From assembly GCA_050251715.1 (NCBI GenBank), contig JBFWMG010000004.1, forward strand, positions 148,291 through 212,290: 64,000 bases of DNA, in the 5' to 3' direction. Positions 9,667 to 18,109 of this stretch are shown piece after piece (the stretch's first letter is position 1; each line of letters begins with the position of its first letter). Under the pieces are notes generated by a model, which saw only the letters and a program-made list of their open reading frames with translations, did no database searches and had not been told where the DNA came from. This DNA is from JBFWMG01 sp050251715 (GTDB lineage: Bacteria > Desulfobacterota > Desulfovibrionia > Desulfovibrionales > Desulfovibrionaceae). The position numbers and the translations under genes are program-made.

Positions 9667-10704
9667 ATGGACATGCAGGAAGTCAAAAAAATCGCCAAGG
9701 AACGGATGCAGGGCTTTTGCCGCGTCTGCCCCCAGTGTAACGGCAAGGCGTGCGTGGGCGAGGTGCCCGGCATGGGCGGCCTGGGCACGGGTGCATCGTT
9801 CATGGCCAACTTCAACGCCCTGGCGGCCTACCGCCTCAATATGCGGCTGATTCATGACGTGACCGAGCCGGACACCAGCCTGTCCCTGTTCGGTTTCGAC
9901 ATGAGCCTGCCCGTATTTGCCGCGCCCATTGGCGGCGTGACCTTCAACATGGGCGGCAAGATCACGGAAGAGGAATACGCCACGTCCGTCATCTCCGGCT
10001 GCCGCGCCAAGGGCAGCCTGGGCTGCTCCGGCGACGGCGTGCCCGAGTTCATCTACAAGTCCGGCTTCGCGGCCATCAAGGCCGAAAACGGCGCGGGCAT
10101 CCCCTTCATCAAGCCGTGGGAAGACAAGGAGCTGTTCGCCAAGCTCGACGAGGCCGTGGAAAACGGCTGCAAGGTCATCGGCATGGACATCGACGCCGCA
10201 GGCCTGGTGACCCTGGCCAAGATGGGCCGCCCGGTCACCCCCAAGCGCCCCAAAAAACTCGGCGAAATCATCCGCCGCACGGAAGGCGTGCAGTTCATCA
10301 TCAAGGGCATCATGACCCCGGACGACGCCCAACGCGCCGTGGACGCGGGCGCGGCGGGCATCGTGGTCTCCAACCACGGCGGCCGCGTGCTCGACCACAC
10401 CCCGGGCGTGGCCGAAATCCTGCCCTGGGTGGCGGAAGCCGTGCGCGACCAGGTCATCATCCTGGCCGACGGCGGCGTGCGCACCGGCGCGGACGTGCTC
10501 AAACTCCTGGCGCTGGGCGCGGACGCGGCCATGATCGGCCGCCCCTTTGCCGTCGCCGCCCTGGGCGGCCTCAAGGAGGGCGTCATGGCCTACATCGACC
10601 AGCTCAAGAGCCAACTCGTATCCGCCATGGTGCTCACCGGCACGGCGGACGTGAAGACGGTCAAGCGGACCATTCTGCTGGGCCATACCGCGCAATACAG
10701 GTAA
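9667..10704 (+). CDS. FMN-dependent alpha-hydroxy-acid oxidizing protein
   Basis: A 345-residue TIM-barrel flavoprotein of the lactate oxidase/glycolate oxidase (LldD) family. The signature VVSNHGGRVLDHTPG (catalytic His and substrate Arg) and the phosphate-binding ADGGVRTGADVLK and GAD.AMIGRP segments are present. The N-terminus has a cysteine-bearing CRVCPQCNGKACVGE motif followed by PGMGG, seen in an anaerobe-type branch and absent from classical LldD. Start chosen at 9667 after AAAGGAGAAAACG. Placed after the lactate operon, it could oxidise lactate or another 2-hydroxy acid; the substrate is not proven. Confidence 0.82.
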   Translation: MDMQEVKKIAKERMQGFCRVCPQCNGKACVGEVPGMGGLGTGASFMANFNALAAYRLNMRLIHDVTEPDTSLSLFGFDMSLPVFAAPIGGVTFNMGGKITEEEYATSVISGCRAKGSLGCSGDGVPEFIYKSGFAAIKAENGAGIPFIKPWEDKELFAKLDEAVENGCKVIGMDIDAAGLVTLAKMGRPVTPKRPKKLGEIIRRTEGVQFIIKGIMTPDDAQRAVDAGAAGIVVSNHGGRVLDHTPGVAEILPWVAEAVRDQVIILADGGVRTGADVLKLLALGADAAMIGRPFAVAALGGLKEGVMAYIDQLKSQLVSAMVLTGTADVKTVKRTILLGHTAQYR

Positions 10705-10709
10705 CACCC

Positions 10710-11219
10710 ATGGCCAACGATCCCATGCAGGGCAAACCGCCCGCAGCCAGCCGCACCATCATGAGCCACCGGCTCATGCCGCAGGACACCAATCCCGCAG
10801 GCAACGTGCACGGCGGCGTGATCCTCAAGCTCATCGACACGGCGGCGGGCACCGTGGCCGCGCGCCACGCCCGCTCCAATGTGGTCACCGTGTCCATCGA
10901 CCGGGTGGATTTCCTCAAACCCGTACATGTGGGCGAGTTGGTGACCATCAAGGCCAACCTCAACTTCGTGGGCTCCACCTCCATGGAGGTGGGCGTGCGC
11001 GTGGAGGCCGAAAACCTGCGCACCGGCGATGTGCGCTACACCAATTCGGCCTACCTCACCTTTGTGGCGCTCGACGACAACGGCAAACCCCGCACGGTGG
11101 CGCCGCTCATCCTGGAAACCGACGAGGACCACCGCCGCCACGCCGAGGCCATGACCCGCCGTGAACTGCGCAAACGCGAACGCGCCTCCGAGCGCATCCA
11201 CGAAGGCGCATTTCTGTAA
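10710..11219 (+). CDS. Acyl-CoA thioesterase, hotdog fold
   Basis: A 169-residue YciA/BFIT-type hotdog thioesterase that hydrolyses acyl-CoA. Key features are SHRLMPQDTNPAGNVHGGVILKL-type residues at about 20-42 (the catalytic Asn/Asp region and HGG) and VDFLKPVHVGELV. The start ATG at 10710 is 5 bp after the FMN enzyme stop, indicating the same transcript. A charged tail after residue 140 is usual for the family. It may balance CoA pools during lactate oxidation, but the acyl substrate cannot be read from sequence. Confidence 0.85.
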   Translation: MANDPMQGKPPAASRTIMSHRLMPQDTNPAGNVHGGVILKLIDTAAGTVAARHARSNVVTVSIDRVDFLKPVHVGELVTIKANLNFVGSTSMEVGVRVEAENLRTGDVRYTNSAYLTFVALDDNGKPRTVAPLILETDEDHRRHAEAMTRRELRKRERASERIHEGAFL

Positions 11220-11243
11220 CCTCATTTGTACAAAGGATATTCC

Positions 11244-11546
11244 ATGATCAAGCACCTCGTCATGTGGACGCTCAAGCCCGAAGCCGAAGGCGCCACCGCC
11301 GCCGAGAACGCCGTCAAGATGAAAACCATGCTCGAAGCCCTTGTGGGCGTCATCCCCGGCCTGCGCCACCTGGAAGTGAGCGCCGACATCGTGGAGGCGT
11401 CGCCCGCCTGCCAGGTGGTGCTCTATTCCGAGCTGGACGACGAAGCCGCCCTGGCCGCCTACCAGCCCCACCCGGCGCACCAGGCGTGCGTGGCCTTCAT
11501 CCGCACCGTGGTGGCCAGCCGCAGCGTGCTGGACTACGAAATCTAG
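11244..11546 (+). CDS. Stress-responsive A/B barrel (Dabb) domain protein
   Basis: A 100-residue protein whose N-terminus MIKHLVMWTLKPEA and later PGLRHLEV and YQPHPAHQACVAFI segments match the Dabb family of dimeric ferredoxin-like barrels. Function in bacteria is mostly unknown. AAAGGATATTCC precedes the ATG, and it lies 24 bp after the thioesterase, so it probably ends that four-gene transcript. An 82-bp hairpin follows the stop. Confidence 0.8.
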   Translation: MIKHLVMWTLKPEAEGATAAENAVKMKTMLEALVGVIPGLRHLEVSADIVEASPACQVVLYSELDDEAALAAYQPHPAHQACVAFIRTVVASRSVLDYEI

Positions 11547-11560
11547 CCAAAAGCAAAGCG

Positions 11561-11642
11561 CCGGGGGAAGGAGAGAGGAAAGGGAAAACCCCTTTTTCCA
11601 AGCATAAAAAGGGGTTTTCCCTCTCCTCTCTCCTTCCCCCGG
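11561..11642. repeat. 82-bp near-perfect hairpin repeat, copy 1
   Basis: Two ~37-bp arms that begin CCGGGGGAAGGAGAGAGG and end with its complement, enclosing AAAACCCCTTTTT / AAAAAGGGGTTTT. The same 82-bp element recurs at 30926-31007 and 63936 onward. It follows the Dabb gene and would form an extremely stable RNA stem. Confidence 0.85.
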
Positions 11643-11687
11643 ACCCCCATCCTCTCTTCTCTCTCTTTCCCAAAAAACTGCTGGTTG

Positions 11688-11738
11688 GGGATAAGGATAC
11701 GGTTGGAACAAGCGAGCTCCCCAGGCGGGCGGCGGCAT
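11688..11738 (-). repeat. Single 52-bp repeat unit, reverse orientation
   Basis: Reverse complement of the CGCCTGGGGAACTCGCTTGT unit that is tandemly repeated at 30731-30886 and single at about 63852. It directly neighbours the hairpin copy, in the same relative order as in the other two loci, so the two form one composite repeat. Confidence 0.75.
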
Positions 11739-11837
11739 AATGCCGCTTATAGTGGGCGGGAAGGGCTTCCGGCCCTGACCTTCCCCCCATTTAGTATCCC
11801 AGCCGCTCTTTTTGCCCGCCCGTCACCCCTCCTCCCT

Positions 11838-12033
11838 CATCCAACCGGGAACCGGGGTTTGGGGCGGTAGCCCCAATGGGGGCAGTTCAGAATTGACAAT
11901 ATGAAGGTGGGGTTCGGCGGGATGGGAGGTCGTTTTCCCATCCCACCGAACCCCACCTTTTCTTTGCCAAGTCTGGGCTGAGGGCCAACCGCGCCTTCCG
12001 ACCACGCTCCCCCTTGCCCAGCCTCATCGCGCC
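11838..12033 (+). repeat. Dispersed palindromic repeat (GGTTCGG hairpin family), copy 1
   Basis: Contains AAGGTGGGGTTCGGCGGGAT, a central GTCGTTTTC, the complementary arm, then a conserved ~75-bp tail. The same block occurs at 17322-17515, and the flanking GGGGCAGTTCA part recurs reversed near 17098-17172. No coding sequence is evident in 11739-12302. Confidence 0.75.
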
Positions 12034-12069
12034 GTCACACCAGTCCTGCCCGATTCCTACGCCGCCTAC

Positions 12070-12150
12070 TGGGGTGCAGGGGATCATCCCCTGCCGAGGT
12101 CCAGGGCGAGCAGCCCTGGTCGCGCCGCCCCGGCGCGAAATCTTCATCCC
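12070..12150 (+). repeat. Short palindromic repeat (CCAGGGC-AGCAGCCCTGG family), copy 1
   Basis: Holds AGGGGATCATCCCCT and CCAGGGCGAGCAGCCCTGG stems followed by a GCGCGAAATC tail. Related copies occur reversed at 16862-16930 and forward at 17560-17690. It resembles REP/BIME-type intergenic elements. Confidence 0.65.
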
Positions 12151-12302
12151 GTCGTTTCCCACCCCCAACCGCCCGTATCCTTGCCCGCGCCGCCCCCGCC
12201 GCCCGCGCCCGTGTTGCCCTTGCCCCCCTTCTCGGGTAGTATCCCGGCGGTTGCGCGGCCCGCGTCCGGCGCCGCCCAACACATAGCCATACCAGAGGCA
12301 TC

Positions 12303-13715
12303 ATGAAGGCACTTCTCGTTGTTCCCTCCCAGGAAAACGTCTACGGCATAAAAATGTCCCCGATCTATCCGCCGCTCGGGGTGCTCTATCTTGCGGCCAT
12401 GCTTGAAAAGCACGGCCACGAGGTCCGCTTCATCGACATGGACGCCGAGGAATGCGGCCCGGACGCCCTGCTGGCCCAGGTGGACGTCTTCAGGCCGGGC
12501 CTGGTCGGCTTTTCCTGCGTCACGCCCACGGTCACACTGGGGTTCGATCTGGCCGCGCGCATCAAGAAGGCGCACCCCGAGACCGCCGTGGTCATGGGCG
12601 GCATACACGCCACCATCGCGCCCGACGCCACCATGGCCGCCGAGGGACTCGACGCCATCTGCATTGGCGAGTCCGAGCACACCGTTGTGGAACTGGTGGA
12701 CGCGCTGGAGGGCAAGCGCCCCATGGAAAGTGTCGCGGGCATCCAGTTCAAGCGCGACGGCGTGGTGGTGAAGAACGAACCCCGCCCCATGGAAAAGGAT
12801 CTCGACAATTTCCCCTTCCCCGCCTTTCACCTCGTCAAAGATTTAACCAAATATTCCCCTGCGGACGCGACGTCCCTGCCGGTCGCGCCCATCATGACCT
12901 CGCGCGGCTGCCCCGGCGCATGCACCTATTGCTGCACCAAGCAGATCTTTGGCCGCCGCTTCCGGGGCCGCAGCGTGGAGAACATCCTTGAGGAAGTGGA
13001 CATCCTGGTGAACCGCTTCGGCATCAAGGAGCTGCATTTCCTGGACGACAACCTGTCCACCAACCGCAAGCGCATCCTCGCGCTGTGCGCCGAACTGAAA
13101 AAACGCGCCTACCCCATCAAGTACGAGATCGCCAACGGCATCCGCGCCGACATGGTGGACCGCGAGATCCTGCTGGCCCTGCGCGGCATAGGCATGGTCA
13201 ACATTGGCTTCGGCGTGGAGTCCGGCAACGAGGAGATCCTCAAGATCATCCGCAAGGGCATCGACAAGGACACCGTGCGCCGGGTCATGGCCATGGCCAA
13301 GGAGCTGGGATTCGAGACCTGGGGGTTCTTCATCATCGGCCTGTACGGCGAAAACGCCCAGACCGTGCAGGACACCATCGACTTCGCCATCGAGCTCGAT
13401 CCCGACTTCGCCAAGTTCCTGATCCTGAAACCGTTCCCCGGCAGCCAGATATTCGACCAGCTCAACGCCGACGGGCTCATCGACTCGCACGACTACTCGC
13501 GCTACGGCGTGTACACCGCGCCGGTGCACCACCTGCACGACCTCACGGCGGACGAGATCCTCAACTGGCAGAAACGGGCCTTCCGCCGCTTCTACTTCCG
13601 CCCCAAGAAAATCCTGCGCCATCTCATGCGCATCCGGTCGTGGACCCAATTCAAGATAGTGGTCAAGGGCGGCATCCTCGTCCTGTCGCGCATCTTCCAA
13701 CGCAAGCCCCGGTAG
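12303..13715 (+). CDS. B12-binding domain radical SAM protein
   Basis: A 470-residue BchE-like enzyme. The N-terminal ~150 residues are a cobalamin-binding fold (PPLGVLYLAAMLEKHGHEV), and the radical SAM core carries RGCPGACTYCC near residue 200, giving the CxxxCxxC cluster ligands, plus a GVESGNEEIL SAM-binding motif. Members modify tetrapyrroles, hopanoids, antibiotics and other lipids, so the substrate is open. Its stop is 4 bp before the next ATG and the three genes to 16861 look like one operon. Their combination suggests an unassigned biosynthetic pathway. Confidence 0.85.
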   Translation: MKALLVVPSQENVYGIKMSPIYPPLGVLYLAAMLEKHGHEVRFIDMDAEECGPDALLAQVDVFRPGLVGFSCVTPTVTLGFDLAARIKKAHPETAVVMGGIHATIAPDATMAAEGLDAICIGESEHTVVELVDALEGKRPMESVAGIQFKRDGVVVKNEPRPMEKDLDNFPFPAFHLVKDLTKYSPADATSLPVAPIMTSRGCPGACTYCCTKQIFGRRFRGRSVENILEEVDILVNRFGIKELHFLDDNLSTNRKRILALCAELKKRAYPIKYEIANGIRADMVDREILLALRGIGMVNIGFGVESGNEEILKIIRKGIDKDTVRRVMAMAKELGFETWGFFIIGLYGENAQTVQDTIDFAIELDPDFAKFLILKPFPGSQIFDQLNADGLIDSHDYSRYGVYTAPVHHLHDLTADEILNWQKRAFRRFYFRPKKILRHLMRIRSWTQFKIVVKGGILVLSRIFQRKPR

Positions 13716-13719
13716 CCCA

Positions 13720-15765
13720 ATGAAACGTCTCTTCCGCCTGTTCCGCCTGCCCGGCAACGCCGCCCTCACCGACGGCCGCCTGTTCCTCATCGGCCTCGTG
13801 GTTTTTGCCTGCGCCCAGGGCTGGTTCATCAACGCCCCCCTGTTTTTGCGCCAGCTGCCGCCCGAACCGGACGATGCGCACATCTACACGGTCAAGGCGC
13901 AGCAGATGGAGACCTGCTTCTTCCAGCACTGCACCGGCCTCGACGACCTGCGCGCCCAGTTCGGCCAGGCCGACGCGGTCGCCCCCACCTGGAACACGGC
14001 CAAGGCGCGCATCACCGCCTTCACCATATACCACCCGCTGCATTCCGCCGTGCTGGCCCTGGTGCACACCCTGGGCTTTGGCTGGGAAACCGCCTACAAG
14101 ATCGTGTGGGCGCTCGGCTCGCTGCTGTTCATCACGGGCGCGGCGCTGCTGCTGCGCGCGCTCTTCGGCGCGGGTCCGGCGGGCGTGGGACTGCTGCTTT
14201 TGGCCGTGCAGACCTACGCCAACCAGGGCATGCACTATGTCGTGCCCAGCAACCTGACCCTGGCCATGGCCCTGCCACTGTGGGCCTCCCTCATCCGCAA
14301 CAACGGCGTTGCGCCCAAGGCCTTGGTCGCGGGCAGCGCGGCCATGCTGGCCATGCACCCGGCGGGCCGCATCTACGCGCTGGTGGCGGCGGGCCTGGCC
14401 TGGCTGCTGGATACCGAACGGCGGCTGTCCACCAAGATAGCGGCAGCCGCCACGGTGGCGCTGGTCGGCCTCGCCTTCCTGCTGCCCGCGCTGGTGACCA
14501 GCCTGGAGCTCAGCCGCCCCTTCGAGCCCGCGCCCGAACACTTTTCCGCCCTCCGGTTCCTCCACGCCACCGTCAAGGAAATCGTGGGCAACTTCTACCG
14601 CTTTGCCCACGCCACGGGCGGCGTGCCCGGCGCGGTGCTGCTGCTGGCGACCGGATGCTTCGCCCTCAACGAGCGCATGCGCCGCGTGCTGCTGCGCCTG
14701 TGCGGCCTGCTGGGCCTTTTCCTGGCCGCCAGCCTGTTCCACGTGCAGCCGCACTATCCGGCGGACGTGTTCAACCGGCTGTGGATAGCCCTGGCCATCC
14801 CGCTGACCGGCGTGTGCGGGCTTGGGCTGTACCACATGTGCCGCACCGGACGCTCGCTGGTGCGCCACGGCCTGGGGCCGGACAACCTGCCCATCCCCCT
14901 GCCCAAGCGGGTGTCGAGCAAGACCCTTGGTTGGGTGGTGCTGGCCCTGGCGGCGGGCATCCTGTTCCAATCCCTGCAAAACGGCGGCGAGCGCATGGCC
15001 AGCACCATGGATAAGGTGGTGCGCCGCTACAACTACACCTACAATCTGAAGCAACCCGCCCTGCTGCGCGACGTGGCCGCCTCGGACGACCGGGTGCTCT
15101 ACACCGACCTCTTCCCCATGGCCTTCTACCTGGCCCATGGCCGCTACGATCTGGGCATGGTCTATTACCCCTCCGTGACCGGAACGCCCGAAGAGGCCGC
15201 ATGGCTCGACCCCGCCCGCCTGCACTTCGCCGTGCTGCGCGGGCCGCTCATGGCCTATGAATCCAGGCACGGCACCCGTTTTCCGCTCAACGAGTTCAAC
15301 GTGGCGCGCCTGACCGGCGGCAGCGGCCCCGGCCCGCGCACCGCGCGCCTGCGCATCGAAAACCGGGGCGGGGACGCGACGCTGCGCCTTTCCGCCCGCG
15401 CGCCGGGCGAACTGCCCGGATCGGCGGGCATGGCCGAACAGGCCATAGAGGCGGGTTTTGACGGCTGGGTGGACCTCCCCCTTGTCGGCCTGGAAAACAG
15501 CCGCGACCTGGAAATATCCCTCACCGCGCCGGGCCGCGGCCTGTCACTCCTGGGCGTGAACGTGGACAACGGCGAGACCTTCTGGCCCTGGAACCGGTTC
15601 GCCACCGTGACCCTGACCGCCGACCGCGCCCTGGCCCAGGCCGTGTCGCTGGACATGGATCTGACGCGCTACATGCCCGAACCCGTGCGCACCCGGCCCG
15701 CGACCGTGCTGGACGACGCGGGCGTGTTCATGCTCGTCCGGTTCGACGACCACGCGGCCAACTAG
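13720..15765 (+). CDS. Polytopic membrane protein, GT-C-like glycosyltransferase candidate
   Basis: A 681-residue protein with roughly 10 hydrophobic helices in the first ~430 residues, then a soluble C-terminal domain of about 250 residues. After the first helix, an acidic PPEPDDAHIY motif lies in the first extracytoplasmic loop, where GT-C enzymes (PMT/ArnT type) place catalytic acidic residues. I do not recognise a specific family. Tight linkage with the radical SAM gene (4 bp) and the PLP enzyme (1 bp) suggests lipid-linked or exported substrate modification. It could also be a flippase-like protein. Confidence 0.6.
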   Translation: MKRLFRLFRLPGNAALTDGRLFLIGLVVFACAQGWFINAPLFLRQLPPEPDDAHIYTVKAQQMETCFFQHCTGLDDLRAQFGQADAVAPTWNTAKARITAFTIYHPLHSAVLALVHTLGFGWETAYKIVWALGSLLFITGAALLLRALFGAGPAGVGLLLLAVQTYANQGMHYVVPSNLTLAMALPLWASLIRNNGVAPKALVAGSAAMLAMHPAGRIYALVAAGLAWLLDTERRLSTKIAAAATVALVGLAFLLPALVTSLELSRPFEPAPEHFSALRFLHATVKEIVGNFYRFAHATGGVPGAVLLLATGCFALNERMRRVLLRLCGLLGLFLAASLFHVQPHYPADVFNRLWIALAIPLTGVCGLGLYHMCRTGRSLVRHGLGPDNLPIPLPKRVSSKTLGWVVLALAAGILFQSLQNGGERMASTMDKVVRRYNYTYNLKQPALLRDVAASDDRVLYTDLFPMAFYLAHGRYDLGMVYYPSVTGTPEEAAWLDPARLHFAVLRGPLMAYESRHGTRFPLNEFNVARLTGGSGPGPRTARLRIENRGGDATLRLSARAPGELPGSAGMAEQAIEAGFDGWVDLPLVGLENSRDLEISLTAPGRGLSLLGVNVDNGETFWPWNRFATVTLTADRALAQAVSLDMDLTRYMPEPVRTRPATVLDDAGVFMLVRFDDHAAN

Positions 15766-15766
15766 C

Positions 15767-16861
15767 ATGCCCCGGCACACCGTCCCATCCGAACACGGCG
15801 GCAACGTCTTCCGCCTGGCCCGCCGCCTCGGCTGCGACCCGTCCGCCATCCTCGATTGCAGCAGCAATTCCGACAGCCTGGTGGACCACATCACGGCACG
15901 CATCACCGCATCCCTGGCCGTGCCCTACGCCCGCTACCCCGATCCGGCCAGCCACGCCCTGTGCGCGCGCATCGCCGCACACGAAGGCGTCGATCCCGCC
16001 AATATCCTGGCGGGCAACGGCTCGTCCGAACTCATCCACCTCATTTTCCAGGAATTACGCCCCCGCGCCACCTGCATCGTGGCCCCCGTGTTCTCCGAAT
16101 ACGGCCTGGCCTGCGACCGCCTGGGCCTCGCCCACCGCCTGCACGTGCTCGACGAGGCCACCGGGTTCGACCTGACGCCAGCCGACGCGGACGCCCTGGC
16201 CGCGTCAACCGACGACTGCATCGTGCTGTGCGTGCCCAACAACCCCACCGGCGCACTCTACACCGCACTCGACGCCCTGCTCCCCCGCCTTGCGGCCCGC
16301 ACCGTCATCATCGACACCACCTACCGCGAATTCCTGCACGGCACGCCCGAATACACCCTGCACCGCTGGACCCGCTACGCCACGGCGGCGCGCCCCGGCA
16401 CACGCGTCATCACCCTGGGCAGCTTTACCAAATACTTCTTCTGCACCGGCATCCGCCTGGGCTGGTGCGTGGCCGATCCAGCGGTCATCGAACGCCTGGC
16501 CGGAGCCCGCGCCCCATGGACCGTGTGGGAATACGCCGAACGCGTGGGCATCGCCTTCCTCGACGCCATCGACGAATACCGCGCCGCCCGCCACGGCTTC
16601 GCCAACCTCATGCGCGAACTGGCCACCGGCCTGGAAGCCACAGGCGCGTTCAGCCGCGTGCTGACTTCCCGCGCCAACTTCCTCACCTGCAAATGCGCCA
16701 ACCCCGACGGCGCGCAACACCTGGCCGACCGCCTGGCCCAGCAGCGCATCCTGGTGCGCGTGTGCGACAACATACCCGGCATGCCCCCCGGCTACATCCG
16801 CGTCCAGGTCAAAAGCGCTGCGGAAAATAGGACGCTGGTACGCGCGATACGGAAAGGATAA
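15767..16861 (+). CDS. PLP-dependent aminotransferase class I/II (CobD/HisC-like)
   Basis: A 364-residue fold-type I PLP enzyme. The N-terminal HGGN resembles threonine-phosphate decarboxylase (CobD), GNGSSELIHL is the phosphate-binding turn, VPNNPTGALY holds the cofactor Asn, and TLGSFTKYFFCTGIRLGW contains the Schiff-base Lys. True CobD has a conserved SANINPLG-like segment after HGGN; here it reads DCSSNSDSLVDHI, so substrate specificity may differ. It begins one base after the membrane-protein stop. In this operon it could aminate a product of the radical SAM step, but that is inference. Confidence 0.75.
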   Translation: MPRHTVPSEHGGNVFRLARRLGCDPSAILDCSSNSDSLVDHITARITASLAVPYARYPDPASHALCARIAAHEGVDPANILAGNGSSELIHLIFQELRPRATCIVAPVFSEYGLACDRLGLAHRLHVLDEATGFDLTPADADALAASTDDCIVLCVPNNPTGALYTALDALLPRLAARTVIIDTTYREFLHGTPEYTLHRWTRYATAARPGTRVITLGSFTKYFFCTGIRLGWCVADPAVIERLAGARAPWTVWEYAERVGIAFLDAIDEYRAARHGFANLMRELATGLEATGAFSRVLTSRANFLTCKCANPDGAQHLADRLAQQRILVRVCDNIPGMPPGYIRVQVKSAAENRTLVRAIRKG

Positions 16862-16930
16862 CGGCGGGATTTCGCGCTGCGCGCGACCAGGGCTGCTCGC
16901 CCTGGACCTCGGCAGGGGATGATCCCCTGC
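16862..16930 (-). repeat. Short palindromic repeat (CCAGGGC-AGCAGCCCTGG family), copy 2
   Basis: Reverse-oriented copy of the 12070-12150 element, starting directly at the stop of the PLP enzyme, with the GATTTCGCGC, CCAGGGCTGCTCGCCCTGG and AGGGGATGATCCCCT segments. Confidence 0.65.
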
Positions 16931-17040
16931 ACCCCGGTAGGCGGATGAGGATGCGGGCAGGACTGAATATACGGCGCGATGAGGTTGGGAAGAGAGTGAT
17001 GGTGGTGACGGTGGCGGCGGAAGGCGTGCGTGCGCCACAG

Positions 17041-17172
17041 TCCACTCTTTGAAGAAAAGGGGTCTTTGGGGGAGCGGGAAAACAACCTCCCGCTCCCCCA
17101 AAGACCCCTTTCCAGCAAATGGTGAACTGCCCCCATTGGGGCTTACGCCCCAAACCCCGGTTCCCGGTTGTA
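17041..17172 (-). repeat. Hairpin repeat, variant of the GGGGCAGTTCA family
   Basis: Near-perfect inverted repeat AAAGGGGTCTTTGGGGGAGC...GCTCCCCCAAAGACCCCTTT, then the reverse complement of the GGGGCAGTTCA/AACCGGGAACCGGGG block seen at 11838-11900. The stem sequence differs from the other family members while the flank is conserved. Confidence 0.65.
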
Positions 17173-17321
17173 TGAGGGAGGGGGAAAACGGGTTGGCAAG
17201 GCCTGCGGGAAAGGTGGAAGGTCTTCTGAAAAAACAGTTGGCCCGTTTATGCCGTACTCACAGATCAAACACGGCATTGGCGCAGCCCGCCATTTTTATT
17301 GTCTTATTCCCCATCCTCTGC

Positions 17322-17515
17322 GCCAGCACGGGCCGGGGTATGGGGCGAAGCCCCATGGGGGGCAGTGCAGAGTTGATAAAGTGAAGGTGGGGTTCGGCGG
17401 GATGGGAGGTCGTTTTCCCATCCCGTCGAACCCCACCTTTTCTTTGCCAAGTCTGGACTGAGGGCCAACCGCGCCTTCCGACCACGCCTCCCCCTTGCCC
17501 AGCCTCATCGCGCCG
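17322..17515 (+). repeat. Dispersed palindromic repeat (GGTTCGG hairpin family), copy 2
   Basis: Nearly identical to 11838-12033 across hairpin and tail (CCAAGTCTGGACTGAGGGCC against CCAAGTCTGGGCTGAGGGCC). A single compensating-type change pair (CACCG to CGTCG) lies in the right arm. Confidence 0.75.
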
Positions 17516-17559
17516 CTATCCCAGTCCCGCCCGCGTCCTCATCCGCCCAAACGGGTGCA

Positions 17560-17690
17560 GCGCCGTTGCGCTGCCGAGGTCCAGGCCGACTAGCCGTTAG
17601 GTGAGTGAAACGAACCTTACGGATATCGAGAGCAGAGATGCGAGCAGCCCTGGTCGCGCGCAGCGCGAAATCTTCCTCCGTTCCTGCGTT
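17560..17690 (+). repeat. Short palindromic repeat (AGCAGCCCTGG family), copy 3, interrupted
   Basis: The CTGCCGAGGTCCAGG left part (about 17570) and the GCAGCCCTGGTCGCGCGCAG right part (about 17643) of this family are separated by ~50 bp that contain TAGCCGTTAGGTGAGTGAAA, so this copy has an insertion relative to 12070-12150. No gene is visible in 16862-17692. Confidence 0.55.
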
Positions 17691-17692
17691 TC

Positions 17693-18067
17693 CTACTTCC
17701 CGCCGTCCAGCAGCGCCGCGACCTTTGTCGCCAGCGCCTCCACGTCCGCGCCCACGGCGGTGGCGTAGCGGCGCACGTCGCCGAGCAGCAGGTTGCGGTA
17801 CAGCTCGCCGCGAACAGGCTCGGCAAGGGTGACGCGGGGTTTGGCCAGATCGCTTTCGTGCAGGGGGTAACGGCGGTCGAGCACGATCCACGCCTTGCGG
17901 CCCAGGAGGGCGGCGTCCAGTTCCAGGGTGCGTCCGGCGTGGGGGTTGTCGCGGGTCACTTCCAGGCCTTCGACAAAGCCTTCCTCGTCCGGTTCGGACA
18001 GGATGCAGAAGATGGGGGCGTTGCGGCCCGAGTTGGTCAGTTCGCGGAGGGTGGCTATGAATTCCAT
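17693..18067 (-). CDS. Conserved-looking small protein of unknown function
   Basis: A 124-residue soluble protein beginning MEFIATLRELTNSGRNAP. I do not recognise its family. It has no signal peptide or membrane segment, and a recognisable GRTLELDAALLGRKAWIVLD segment. AAGGA lies 7 bases before the ATG. It follows the ABC-transporter ATPase by 42 bp on the same strand, so it is probably the last gene of the purine-uptake operon; no direct functional evidence exists. Confidence 0.7.
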   Translation of the reverse strand: MEFIATLRELTNSGRNAPIFCILSEPDEEGFVEGLEVTRDNPHAGRTLELDAALLGRKAWIVLDRRYPLHESDLAKPRVTLAEPVRGELYRNLLLGDVRRYATAVGADVEALATKVAALLDGGK

Positions 18068-18109
18068 GCGATATCCTTGCTACGGCGCGTGCGCCGGTTG
18101 TTGCGGGTG

